Positions 16,885 to 24,986 of a DNA stretch of 44,975 nt are shown here, piece after piece. The notes under the pieces are model-generated. The model ran no database searches. It was not told where the DNA came from and was given only the letters and a program-made list of their open reading frames with translations. The stretch covers positions 1,564,072 through 1,609,046 of the forward strand of contig CP070674.1 in assembly GCA_020351995.1 (NCBI GenBank). The letters are read 5' to 3'. The translations under genes were made by a program, and so were the position numbers. How positions within the stretch are numbered: position 1 is the first letter of the stretch; every line of letters starts with the position of its first letter. Origin of the DNA: Candidatus Zixiibacteriota bacterium. Its GTDB lineage: Bacteria; Zixibacteria; MSB-5A5; GN15; FEB-12.

Positions 16885-17655
16885 TTACTGCGGGAAGAAC
16901 AGGGCCATAAGGTCCTGGAAGGAGTGGGCTATGATACCGGGCCAGAGAGTGCCCGTTCGCAGGTACAACAGCGAGAAAAGCAGGCCGTAAGTGCCAATCA
17001 GTATGGGTCCGCCGACCCCTTGATAGGCGTGGCAGATGCCGAAAACCACAGACGACACGATGACGGGAATGATCCAGTTGTCCAGCCTGAACAGCAGCCG
17101 TAGCCGGGTCATGAGATAACCGCGAAACGCGACTTCCTCGCAGAATCCGGCGGAAAACGAAACCCCGACCCAGACCAGCCGCCCGGTGGCGTCTTCCGGG
17201 ATAAGCATGCCTAATTCGCCGGTCAGGGGGAGGCCAATCTGAGCAAGCAGCCAAGCCAGCCCCGTAAGAAAGGCCCAGGAAAAAGCCAGGAAGGCGATGG
17301 CCCAGGCGAAATCGACCAGTCGTATGCGCTTAAGGCCGACACCGGCCAGAAGGGTGTTTTCGCGGTAGGTGGCGATCCACAGTATCAGAAAGATTGTCCA
17401 GAGGCTGATTATGGTCACAACCAGCAGGAATATCCTTAAACCCTCATTGAGGTTTCTGAGAATTTCGGTGGGGTCTTCGGTGAAACCTGCTGTCAAGCCG
17501 GGGTAGCCCACGATGAGTATAAACAGTGACACCCAGGTCATTGTGGAGACGCGGAAACTACTGTTGCCCCAGCGTTCCTTAAAGCGCTCGAACGGGTCAC
17601 TGGGGATATCGGGCGGCTGATAGACCTCTAATCTTTCGTACTGTTCCTGATTCAA
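16885..17655 (-). CDS. CPBP-family intramembrane glutamic protease
   Basis: A 256-residue polytopic membrane protein with about six to seven hydrophobic segments after a 40-residue cytoplasmic N-terminus. The CPBP/Abi (Rce1-like) signature is clear: motif 1 EEVAFRGYL (Glu173-Glu174, Arg178) and motif 2 with FGICHAYQG. These glutamates and the later histidine form the active site in Rce1-type proteases. In bacteria such proteins process or degrade membrane substrates or bacteriocin precursors; the substrate here is unknown. It is monocistronic, reading away from the 17844 gene. Confidence 0.85.
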   Translation of the reverse strand: MNQEQYERLEVYQPPDIPSDPFERFKERWGNSSFRVSTMTWVSLFILIVGYPGLTAGFTEDPTEILRNLNEGLRIFLLVVTIISLWTIFLILWIATYRENTLLAGVGLKRIRLVDFAWAIAFLAFSWAFLTGLAWLLAQIGLPLTGELGMLIPEDATGRLVWVGVSFSAGFCEEVAFRGYLMTRLRLLFRLDNWIIPVIVSSVVFGICHAYQGVGGPILIGTYGLLFSLLYLRTGTLWPGIIAHSFQDLMALFFPQ

Positions 17656-17843
17656 ATATACCTCAACTCAGGGCTGAATTTGCTCCACTACATAGTTTGT
17701 CGGACGCAGCCTGTCATAACTGAGAAAAATCAACATGTGATTCACGTGATACTCAGCGGCCGTGCCTATGTGGAATCTATGTTACGTGCATGTGCTGGTC
17801 AAGTTTTGCCTGATGGGTTATGGTGGTCAGAAAAAGGAGATTC

Positions 17844-18362
17844 ATGTCACCGGTTCGTGTTACCTATCAGGACTGGATTGTCACCCTGGGCCGTGACCCG
17901 GCACTGCGGCGGTACGCTGGTCCTGGTACCATGTCAACAGGCGGGGCATTTGAAAGTGACCGGGCGGCTGAAATCGCCGAAGCTGTCGGGCGGGCCCTGG
18001 AGTCGCTGACGGATCAGGAGCGATTGCTGATAATCCGCTTTTACTTCATGGGTGAGAGCTACGAAAAATTGTCGTGTCTGTCGGGAAGGGCAATCCATAA
18101 GCTGGCGGCCGTTCATCATCGGGCCGTGAAGAAACTCAGGGCCCGCCTGGCAACATTTGTTGAGAAGAGATTCGATGTCCGACCAACAGGCAGACCTGAC
18201 TGCATCATCTGCCGCTCGCCATTCCGGGCTGAAATTGACACTCTCATCGATCAGCGCGACCGCGGGCGAAGCTGGCGGACAGTTATAAAGGCACTGAAAA
18301 AGCGTTATTCAATAATAATAAAGACACCGCAGATACTTATCGGCCATGAGAAATACCACTAA
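17844..18362 (+). CDS. Sigma-70 region 4-like DNA-binding protein with C-terminal Cys-His HTH
   Basis: A 172-residue protein from ATG 17844, which has AGGAG 4 bases upstream (the longer frame starting at 17820 lacks one). Residues about 45-100 match sigma-70 region 4 (ALESLTDQERLLIIRFYFMG, then SYEKLS and AVKKLRARL), but there is no region 2, so it cannot be a complete sigma factor. The C-terminal part has CIICRSPFRAEIDTLI and ends in HEKYH, the layout C-x2-C, helix-turn-helix, H-x3-H found in small zinc-binding DNA-binding domains. Two DNA-binding modules in one short protein imply a transcription regulator. It is followed 30 bases later by a ribbon-helix-helix-like gene, probably an operon. 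Confidence 0.6.
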   Translation: MSPVRVTYQDWIVTLGRDPALRRYAGPGTMSTGGAFESDRAAEIAEAVGRALESLTDQERLLIIRFYFMGESYEKLSCLSGRAIHKLAAVHHRAVKKLRARLATFVEKRFDVRPTGRPDCIICRSPFRAEIDTLIDQRDRGRSWRTVIKALKKRYSIIIKTPQILIGHEKYH

Positions 18363-18392
18363 TCCTATGAAGAGTTTAAGGGGAGGATGAAA

Positions 18393-18650
18393 ATGAGTAA
18401 TGAGGTATCAGGAATCAGCAAGACGCGGGGGGAGCAGTGCATCAATATCTTTGTCTCGTCGGAGTTGAAAGGGCGACTTAAGGGACTGGCCGAAAGGTAT
18501 GACCGGACCCTGTCGGATATGGTCAGGGCGGTTCTCAAGATTGGCATTCCGATGATGGAGGGGTTGTCTCAGGCCGAGGAAACGATGGTGCGGGAGTATA
18601 TACACCTGTTTCGGCGACTTCGGCAGGTCAAGTCGCTCAAGGATATCTAG
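18393..18650 (+). CDS. Small ribbon-helix-helix-like DNA-binding protein
   Basis: An 85-residue protein. Residues about 16-50 have the ribbon-helix-helix pattern: strand CINIFVSSEL, helix KGRLKGLAERYD, turn, and helix TLSDMVRAVLKIGI, as in Arc/CopG/NikR-type repressors. The remaining ~35 residues are a charged helix (EETMVREYIHLFRRLRQVKS). ATG 18393 is chosen because GGAGG sits 6 bases before it, while ATG 18387 directly abuts that sequence. No toxin gene lies next to it; the partner is the sigma-region-4-like protein upstream. Probable transcription repressor, perhaps of its own operon. Confidence 0.65.
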   Translation: MSNEVSGISKTRGEQCINIFVSSELKGRLKGLAERYDRTLSDMVRAVLKIGIPMMEGLSQAEETMVREYIHLFRRLRQVKSLKDI

Positions 18651-18675
18651 AGCTGTTGGGGTCAGCAAAAAAAGC

Positions 18676-18704
18676 TTGAGAAAGGGGTCGGATATTCTTA
18701 TACT
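18676..18704 (+). promoter_or_regulatory. Sigma70-type promoter of the lpxC-fabZ operon
   Basis: TTGAGA (18676-18681), a 17-base spacer and TATACT (18699-18704). Transcription would start near 18711, giving a short leader of about 22 bases before ATG 18733. Confidence 0.65.
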
Positions 18705-18732
18705 CAGGCCAACCTCTTTCTTGATTTAACTT

Positions 18733-20124
18733 ATGTATGAAAAACAACGCACTATAAAGAAGGAAATTGCTATGTCCGGGGTGGGTCTCCACACCGGAAC
18801 AACCTGCAGTTTGAGATTCAAACCGGCCGAGCCGGATACCGGTATCAGGTTCGTCCGGGCCGACCTTCCCGATAAGCCCTGGGTTATAGCCGATATTGAC
18901 CATGTAGTGGATATTTCACGCGGTACCACGCTTCAGCACGGCGACGCCAAAGTTCACACGGTCGAGCATGTTCTGGCGGCCCTGGCGGGTCTTCAGATTG
19001 ACAATATCGTAGTTGAACTCGACGGTCACGAACCTCCGGTGGGCGATGGGTCGGCCAAGCCGTACGTGGATACCATCCTCAAGGCCGGTATCGAAAACCA
19101 GGACGCTGATAAGCTCTATTTGGAGATCGATGCCCCCATGGCTTACAGCGAGAAGGACCGCGGAGTAGATCTGGTCGTGGCACCCTCGGATGACCTTCGC
19201 ATCACTTTCATGATCGACTACAAGAACCCCGCCCTGGGAACCCAGTACACCACGCTGGTTGACCTTGACAAGGAATTCGTCGAGGAATTCGCCCCGGCTC
19301 GTACTTTCTGCTTTCTTTCCGAGGTCGAGATGCTCAAGCAAGGCGGCCTGATCAAAGGGGGAAGTCTGGACAACGCCATTGTCATCTATGATTCTGATCT
19401 CGGCCAGGTTGAAGTTGACCGGATTCGCAAGGCACTCGACCTGAAAGAAAAGGCTTTTGTCGGCGAGACAGGTATTATCAACGATGTCCCCCTCCGTTTT
19501 TACAATGAGCCCGTACGGCACAAGACGCTCGATTTGCTCGGTGACCTGCTTCTTATCGGGGTACCGTTCAAGGGTCATGTGCTGGCCGCCCGCTCGGGGC
19601 ACAAAGCCAACGTGGAACTGGCGCGGAGGATGCGGCAGTTGTATCAGAAGAAGAAAATCGCGGGGAAATACACCAAGAAGAAAGGCGGGGCCTTTTTCAA
19701 CATCGACTCTATTTTGAAGATAATGCCGCACCGCTACCCAATGCTTCTGATCGACCGTATTCTCGATCTGGTGCCGGACAAGAAGGTGGTGGCGATAAAG
19801 AACGTGACCATAAACGAGCCGTTTTTCCAGGGTCATTTCCCCGATCATCCCATAATGCCCGGGGTGCTTATACTGGAGGCCATGGCCCAGGCCGGGGGTG
19901 TGCTTCTGCTGAACGCGATCGACGATCCTCAGTCGAAGGTGGTTTACTTTATGTCGATCGACAACGCCAAATTCCGCAAGCCCGTTACTCCCGGCGACCA
20001 GCTTCGGTTCGAACTCGAGATGCATGCTTTTCGTCGTAACACGTGCAAGATGTCGGGCAAAGCTTTCGTGGAAGATGACCTGGTGGCCGGCGCGGACTTT
20101 ATGGCAATGGTGATGGACAGATGA
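18733..20124 (+). CDS. lpxC-fabZ: Bifunctional LpxC-FabZ: UDP-3-O-acyl-GlcNAc deacetylase / 3-hydroxyacyl-ACP dehydratase
   Basis: A 463-residue fusion. The N-terminal ~300 residues are LpxC, the zinc deacetylase committing UDP-3-O-acyl-GlcNAc to lipid A: GVGLHTG, HTVEHVLAAL (zinc ligand His79) and RHKTLDLLGDL (His and Asp ligands). The C-terminal ~145 residues are FabZ, the hydroxyacyl-ACP dehydratase: PHRYPMLLIDRIL with the catalytic His, and GHFPDHPIMPGVLILEAMAQ with the catalytic Glu. Both sets of active-site residues look intact. The fusion is known from Bacteroidetes/Chlorobi relatives and is a useful taxonomic pointer. It may balance the hydroxyacyl-ACP pool between lipid A and fatty acids. 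Its stop overlaps the lpxA start (ATGA). Confidence 0.95.
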   Translation: MYEKQRTIKKEIAMSGVGLHTGTTCSLRFKPAEPDTGIRFVRADLPDKPWVIADIDHVVDISRGTTLQHGDAKVHTVEHVLAALAGLQIDNIVVELDGHEPPVGDGSAKPYVDTILKAGIENQDADKLYLEIDAPMAYSEKDRGVDLVVAPSDDLRITFMIDYKNPALGTQYTTLVDLDKEFVEEFAPARTFCFLSEVEMLKQGGLIKGGSLDNAIVIYDSDLGQVEVDRIRKALDLKEKAFVGETGIINDVPLRFYNEPVRHKTLDLLGDLLLIGVPFKGHVLAARSGHKANVELARRMRQLYQKKKIAGKYTKKKGGAFFNIDSILKIMPHRYPMLLIDRILDLVPDKKVVAIKNVTINEPFFQGHFPDHPIMPGVLILEAMAQAGGVLLLNAIDDPQSKVVYFMSIDNAKFRKPVTPGDQLRFELEMHAFRRNTCKMSGKAFVEDDLVAGADFMAMVMDR

Positions 20125-20894
20125 CTGATATTCACAAGACCGCGATTGTCTCACCGAAGGCTGACCTGGCGGACGATGTAAAAGTCGGGCCATATAGTAT
20201 AATCGAAGACGACGTTCAAATCGGCGATGGCTGTGTAATCGATTCTTCGGCGCTCATAGCCGGTGGGGCCCGGATCGGCAAGAATGTCCGCATACGCCAC
20301 GGAGCCGTTATTTCCACGGAACCTCAGGATCTCAAGTTCGGCGGGGAGAAAAGCGTTGTGACCATCGGCGACGGGACAACAATCCGCGAATACGCCACCG
20401 TGAATCGCGGTACCGCGGCGCGGGGTGAAACTACGGTGGGTAAGAACTGTCTTCTTATGGCCTATTCGCACGTCGCGCACGACTGCCTCCTGGGAGACAA
20501 TGTGATCTTAGCCAATTCGGTAAATCTTGCCGGTCATATCGAAATTGGCGACTACACCATCATCGGGGGAATCGTACCCATTCACCAGTTTGTGAAAATC
20601 GGCGCTCATGTTATGGTTGGCGGCGGTTTTCGCGTGCAGCAGGATATTTGCCCTTACGCGCTGGTGGCCGGCTACCCGCTTAAGGTGAGGGGTCTCAATT
20701 CAATTGGCCTCAAGAGGCGGGGATTCAAAGCCGAGGTTGTTCAGGCATTGGATAAGGCCTTCAAGATTCTTTTTTTCAGCAAGCTCAATACCACTCAGGC
20801 GCTGGAGCGTATCAAAGGAGAGGTGGAGTTGATTGCCGAGGTCCAGGCCATTGTCGACTTCATCGAGAGCTCCGAACGCGGGATAATCAAGTAG
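20121..20894 (+). CDS. lpxA: Acyl-ACP--UDP-N-acetylglucosamine O-acyltransferase LpxA
   Basis: A 257-residue left-handed beta-helix acyltransferase with many hexapeptide units ([LIV]-G-x4), beginning HKTAIVSPKADLADDVKVGP. The catalytic histidine lies in the YSHVAHDC segment, and GGGFRVQQDICPYALVAGYP and GLNSIGLKRRGF are typical LpxA blocks near the end of the helix and the start of the helical tail. It adds a 3-hydroxyacyl chain to UDP-GlcNAc (or to UDP-GlcNAc3N in some lineages), the first lipid A step. Length is normal (255-265). Its start overlaps lpxC-fabZ by four bases. Confidence 0.95.
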   Translation: MTDIHKTAIVSPKADLADDVKVGPYSIIEDDVQIGDGCVIDSSALIAGGARIGKNVRIRHGAVISTEPQDLKFGGEKSVVTIGDGTTIREYATVNRGTAARGETTVGKNCLLMAYSHVAHDCLLGDNVILANSVNLAGHIEIGDYTIIGGIVPIHQFVKIGAHVMVGGGFRVQQDICPYALVAGYPLKVRGLNSIGLKRRGFKAEVVQALDKAFKILFFSKLNTTQALERIKGEVELIAEVQAIVDFIESSERGIIK

Positions 20895-20949
20895 TTTTGC
20901 CGTTTCGGTCCGATCAACGGCTATCGTTTACCACGGAAAGATGACATGT

Positions 20950-21489
20950 ATGCTTGAAAAAGACAACGCTGTTCTCGTCGTTATCGATATCCAGGGGAAG
21001 CTGGCGACACTGATGCATCACCGGGGGACCCTCTTTCAGAACGCGGTGAGGATGATACAGGGAGCCGGGGTTCTGGGTATCCCGATCATATGGACCGAGC
21101 AGCTTCCCGACAAGCTGGGGGAGACATCGCCCGAAATCAAAGCCGCGCTGAAAGGAGAACAGCCGCTGGTCAAGAAGGCTTTTAGTTGCTGCGGTGACGA
21201 CGCCTTTCTCAAACGGATAGTTGCTGTTGGGCGGAAGCAGGTTTTGCTGACCGGCATTGAAACGCACATCTGTGTTTACCAGACGGCTGTTGACCTGATC
21301 CGGTCCGGATATGAGGTATATGTGGTGCAGGATGCCGTGTCGTCACGGATAGAAAGCAATTACGATCTCGGTATCGAGAGGATGAAGGACGCCGGGGCCA
21401 TCCTGACCAGCGTGGAGATGTCTCTTTTTGAGATGCTGAGGGTGGCCGAGGGCGATCAGTTTCGGCAGATTGTCAGGATCGTTAAGTAA
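20950..21489 (+). CDS. Isochorismatase-family cysteine hydrolase
   Basis: A 179-residue protein of the isochorismatase-like hydrolase family. The triad is visible: Asp in VVIDIQGKL, a Lys in the EQLPDKLGETSPEIKAAL region, and the nucleophilic Cys in TGIETHICVYQTA. Members hydrolyse amide or related bonds of small molecules; the substrate cannot be read from sequence. ATG 20950 is preferred (GGAAAG is about 9 bases upstream and the family normally starts so); ATG 20941 lies immediately after that sequence. It sits 55 bases after lpxA and 132 bases before the oxidoreductase, inside the lipid A run, but no known lipid A step needs such an enzyme. Confidence 0.85.
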   Translation: MLEKDNAVLVVIDIQGKLATLMHHRGTLFQNAVRMIQGAGVLGIPIIWTEQLPDKLGETSPEIKAALKGEQPLVKKAFSCCGDDAFLKRIVAVGRKQVLLTGIETHICVYQTAVDLIRSGYEVYVVQDAVSSRIESNYDLGIERMKDAGAILTSVEMSLFEMLRVAEGDQFRQIVRIVK

Positions 21490-21621
21490 AAGTGCCCGAG
21501 CGATTTCCCACTGGGGACACGTAAATAAACGATAGATAATTCTTTATTCCTCCGCGGTGCCATATTATCTTCTTTGCCAAAGTGAACGACTTAATCCGAT
21601 TCATTTCAAAGGCCGGGAACA

Positions 21622-22617
21622 ATGTCGAAACTTAAGACTGCGGTCGTGGGTGTAGGGGCGCTTGGAAGACACCATCTCAAATGGTTGTCAAAGCTCGATA
21701 ACTCCGGGCTGGTTGGTCTGTATGATATAGACCGGGACAAGGCCGCCAGATACGCAGAGGAGTACCGCTGCCAGAATTTCGAGAGCCTTGATCAATTAGC
21801 CAGCGAGACGGAGGCCGTTTCGGTGGTCGTTCCCACCACAGCCCACTACCCGATCGCGTCGTTTCTTATCGATGCCGGCGTACATTGCCTGATCGAGAAA
21901 CCGGTGACGCTCTCGGTGGAGCAGGCGGCGGCGCTGGGGGAAGCAGCCCGGAAAAAGAACGTTAAGGTCACGGTCGGCCAGATAGAGAGTTTCAATCCGG
22001 CTGTGCGCGCTCTGAAAGCTTATGATATCCGGCCGGCGTTTATCGAGGCCCATCGTCTGGCGGCGTTTGACCCGCGTGGTACCGATGTAGCCGTGGTGCT
22101 TGATTTGATGATTCATGACATTGATCTTGTGCTCATGCTTATCGAGTCGGATATCGTTGATATCCAGGCCTCGGCGGTGGCGGTCGTGTCGGAGCAGGCC
22201 GATATCGCCAACGCCCGCATTACCTTCGCCAGCGGCGCCGTGGCCAACCTGACCGCTTCCAGAATCTCGCTAAACCCGATGAGAAAGTTGCGGATATTCC
22301 AGCGATCGGGATATTTCTCGCTGGATCTGGCTAAGAAACAGGCCGATATCTACCGTCTGGCGGGCGATGAGCAAGAGACCGAGGGTTTCCGGGTGCCGCT
22401 GGGCAAATCGGGCAAGGATATCGTGTATGTCAAGAAGGAGGATGACGGCCGGGATATGCTGGCGGCCGAGCTGGAGGCGTTCCTGTCATCGGTCGCCGAT
22501 GATAAACCGGTGGCAGTGACCGTTGAGCGGGCTACCGAGGCGCTGAGGGTAGCGCTGGAGATCGAGAGAATCGGCAAAGAGTCCCTGGCACGGATGGTAA
22601 CAGCGGACCTGGCATAG
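21622..22617 (+). CDS. Gfo/Idh/MocA-family oxidoreductase in the lpx cluster (GnnA-like candidate)
   Basis: A 331-residue NAD(P)-dependent oxidoreductase. An N-terminal Rossmann fold (VGVGALGRHHLKWLSKL) is followed by the family block LIEKPVTLSVEQAAAL (Glu-Lys-Pro) and a C-terminal alpha/beta sugar-binding domain with MIHDIDLVLML. Similar proteins lie between lpxA and lpxB in several phyla. In Acidithiobacillus and Leptospira the neighbour GnnA oxidises the 3-OH of UDP-GlcNAc before GnnB aminates it, giving UDP-GlcNAc3N and amide-linked lipid A acyl chains. No GnnB-type aminotransferase is visible here, so the function is open. A weak promoter-like TATTAT (21563-21568) precedes the gene. Its stop abuts the lpxB ATG. 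Confidence 0.8.
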   Translation: MSKLKTAVVGVGALGRHHLKWLSKLDNSGLVGLYDIDRDKAARYAEEYRCQNFESLDQLASETEAVSVVVPTTAHYPIASFLIDAGVHCLIEKPVTLSVEQAAALGEAARKKNVKVTVGQIESFNPAVRALKAYDIRPAFIEAHRLAAFDPRGTDVAVVLDLMIHDIDLVLMLIESDIVDIQASAVAVVSEQADIANARITFASGAVANLTASRISLNPMRKLRIFQRSGYFSLDLAKKQADIYRLAGDEQETEGFRVPLGKSGKDIVYVKKEDDGRDMLAAELEAFLSSVADDKPVAVTVERATEALRVALEIERIGKESLARMVTADLA

Positions 22618-23733
22618 ATGGAAAGCTCATCAATTTTCCTATCAGCGGGCGATCCCTCGGGTGACATCGCCGCGGCAAAACTGGTTTCGGCGCTCCGCTC
22701 CATAATGCCGCACCTGAAGTTATCGGGCCTCGGGGGAAATCGACTTCGTCAACAGGGACAAGACCAATTAGCCGAGCCTGACGATCTCGCCGTGCTTGGT
22801 TTCTGGGAGGTCGCCAAACGGTTCGGTTTCTTTCGCACACTGCTGTCGAGGGCCGCGGCGCACATCGCCGAGACGAAACCAAAGGCGATAGTGCTGGTTG
22901 ACTACCCTGGGTTCAACCTTCGGCTGGCCAGGAGAGTCAAGGACCTCGGGATTCCGATTATCTACTATATCTCACCACAGATTTGGGCCTGGGGAAAGCG
23001 TCGGCTGAAAGCTATACGCGAATTGGTCGATTTGATGCTGGTCATTCTCCCGTTCGAGACGGATTTCTACGCAGGCACCGGGGTAAAGACAGAATTTGTG
23101 GGTCATTACCTTCTGGAGGATATTCCGGGTGAATACATTTCATCACCGGTACCGGTCAATGATCCGCCACACCTGGCGATTCTTCCCGGTTCCCGGACGC
23201 AGGAGATAGAACGGATGCTTCCCGCAATGCTGAGGACGGCGACCATGTTTGGCCACAAGTACGGCGGCAGGATAACAATTGCGGGAATCAAGAACAGGTT
23301 TGATTATGCTGCCTGTCTTAAGGCAAATGCCGGGGAAGGAATTGAGATTAGCTTTGAGGATTCACGGAAGGTCATCTGTGACAGCAGCCTGGTGTTAACG
23401 TCGTCGGGTACGGCTACGCTCGAAACGGCTATTGTCGGCCGCCCGATGGTGGTGGTGTACAAGACCGGGTTCTTGAGTTATCATATCGCTCGATGGTTGG
23501 TGAAGCTGGATCGAGTCGCGCTGGCCAACCTGGTTCTGGGTGAAAAGGTCGTACCGGAATTAATACAACAGGAGGCTTCCCCTGAGACAATGATGAGGGC
23601 CCTGGAAAGATATATGGCCGATGACACCTATCGTGTCGGCGTGACTGAAAAACTGAACCGGGTGCCGGGTCTTCTGGGTGGGGCCGGGGCCTCGCGGCGT
23701 GCCGCCGAACTTGTGTCCCAATTTTTGAACTGA
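22618..23733 (+). CDS. lpxB: Lipid-A-disaccharide synthase LpxB
   Basis: A 371-residue GT19 glycosyltransferase that joins UDP-2,3-diacyl-GlcN and lipid X. The characteristic opening SAGDPSGDIAAAKLV (SxGExSGD type), YYISPQIWAWGKRR, LAILPGSRTQEIERMLP and LTSSGTATLETAI blocks are all present. Length is as expected (about 370-385). The gene starts directly after the oxidoreductase stop (TAGATG) and is followed 11 bases later by waaA, so it belongs to the same transcript. Peripheral inner-membrane location is known for the family. Confidence 0.95.
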   Translation: MESSSIFLSAGDPSGDIAAAKLVSALRSIMPHLKLSGLGGNRLRQQGQDQLAEPDDLAVLGFWEVAKRFGFFRTLLSRAAAHIAETKPKAIVLVDYPGFNLRLARRVKDLGIPIIYYISPQIWAWGKRRLKAIRELVDLMLVILPFETDFYAGTGVKTEFVGHYLLEDIPGEYISSPVPVNDPPHLAILPGSRTQEIERMLPAMLRTATMFGHKYGGRITIAGIKNRFDYAACLKANAGEGIEISFEDSRKVICDSSLVLTSSGTATLETAIVGRPMVVVYKTGFLSYHIARWLVKLDRVALANLVLGEKVVPELIQQEASPETMMRALERYMADDTYRVGVTEKLNRVPGLLGGAGASRRAAELVSQFLN

Positions 23734-23744
23734 CCGGGTTATTC

Positions 23745-24986
23745 ATGCTCTGGACGTACAGATTCATCACTAACCTGTTTTACCTTGCGGTATATCCCTT
23801 CGGCAAAGGCCGTTCGGATCGTGGCCACCAGTTATGGAAAGGTCGGCTGGGTTTGCTTTCGCCGCGCAGGACGGGGTGCATCTGGCTTCACGCATCCTCG
23901 GTAGGAGAAGTCCGGGTGACGGCTCACCTGGTTGATTATCTGCTTAAAAGAGATGATTCGCTTGCGATTCATCTTACGACCATGACCAGGGCGGGATTCA
24001 ATACGGCTTTGAAGATACATCGATCCGATAACGTGACTATTTCGTACTTTCCGTATGACACCATGCGAGCCATTAAGAAGACGGTCGACGCTATCAAACC
24101 CGACCTGCTGATTATAGCGGAGACCGAAATCTGGCCCAATCTCATCTGCGAGGCGGACGCGCGGAAGATTCCCATCGTGCTGGCGAATGCCCGGATGACA
24201 GAGAAGGCTTACAGGCGATACAGAATATTCCGGCGTACTATGGGGGATCTGTTGAACAAATATGACCGCTTCTTTTTCAAATCCGATGATGATGCTAATA
24301 GATATTACCGATTGGGGCTGGCCGACGAGAAAGGGAGGGTCCTTGGAGATATGAAATTTGACGCCCCGTTGCTCGAACGCACGTCCGAGAAGACGAGGGA
24401 AATACGGCAGAATGCGGGAGTTCCGGCCGACTCGTTTATCTTCGTAGCCGGTTCCACACATCCGGGGGAAGAAGCTATCATGGCTAACGCGTTTCGCGAG
24501 TTGTCATTCGAGTTCAAGAATCTGGTCCTTGTTATCGCACCACGTAAAGTCGACCGCGTGGGCGAGATAAAAGCGCTGTTCGATGATAAGGCGGTGGATT
24601 TCGCCCTGTTCGGTGATAATCCGCAAGATCGAAGGGTAGTGCTGGTTGACAGGATGGGCATACTTAACGACCTGTACTTAACCGCTGACCTTTCTTTTGT
24701 CGGCGGCACGCTGGTGGATATTGGTGGGCACAATATCCTCGAGCCGGTATGGGCCGGTTGCCCGGTACTGTTCGGTCCGTCAGTCTTCAATGTCCGGGAG
24801 GCATCGGATTACGTCCTCGGTCATAATTACGGGGCCATGGTGAGGTCGGAGGAGGAGCTGGTTTCTCTGTTGAAAAAGGTCCTGGTCGGTGATATAATAT
24901 ATGCAACCAAGCAGTCCCGGGACTTAGAAACGTCGCCAACAGCAGTTATCGGCGACTATATTCTGGAAAAACTTAAGAATGCTTGA
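23745..24986 (+). CDS. waaA: 3-deoxy-D-manno-octulosonic acid (Kdo) transferase WaaA/KdtA
   Basis: A 413-residue GT30 enzyme that transfers Kdo to lipid A precursors. Typical blocks: WLHASSVGEVRVT, KPDLLIIAETEIWPNL, FVAGSTHPGEEAIM, FVGGTLVDIGGHNILEPVWAGCPVL. An N-terminal hydrophobic anchor (RFITNLFYLAVYPF) is present as in characterised KdtA. It overlaps lpxK by 8 bases. Whether it adds one or two Kdo residues cannot be read from sequence. Kdo synthesis genes are not in the window. Confidence 0.95.
   Translation: MLWTYRFITNLFYLAVYPFGKGRSDRGHQLWKGRLGLLSPRRTGCIWLHASSVGEVRVTAHLVDYLLKRDDSLAIHLTTMTRAGFNTALKIHRSDNVTISYFPYDTMRAIKKTVDAIKPDLLIIAETEIWPNLICEADARKIPIVLANARMTEKAYRRYRIFRRTMGDLLNKYDRFFFKSDDDANRYYRLGLADEKGRVLGDMKFDAPLLERTSEKTREIRQNAGVPADSFIFVAGSTHPGEEAIMANAFRELSFEFKNLVLVIAPRKVDRVGEIKALFDDKAVDFALFGDNPQDRRVVLVDRMGILNDLYLTADLSFVGGTLVDIGGHNILEPVWAGCPVLFGPSVFNVREASDYVLGHNYGAMVRSEEELVSLLKKVLVGDIIYATKQSRDLETSPTAVIGDYILEKLKNA

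Noticed and set aside
16700-17254. Long minus-strand frame overlapping the CPBP protease gene in another frame
   Set aside because: It has no family-like content, is arginine/histidine-rich as expected for an antisense or shifted shadow, and the CPBP frame carries all conserved motifs.
18393-18650. Antitoxin of a toxin-antitoxin pair
   Set aside because: The neighbour is a DNA-binding protein, not a toxin-like nuclease or kinase, and the next gene is lpxC with its own promoter.
18916-20193. 425-codon frame antisense to lpxC-fabZ
   Set aside because: The plus strand encodes intact LpxC and FabZ active sites; the antisense frame has the composition of a shadow ORF with no recognisable domain.
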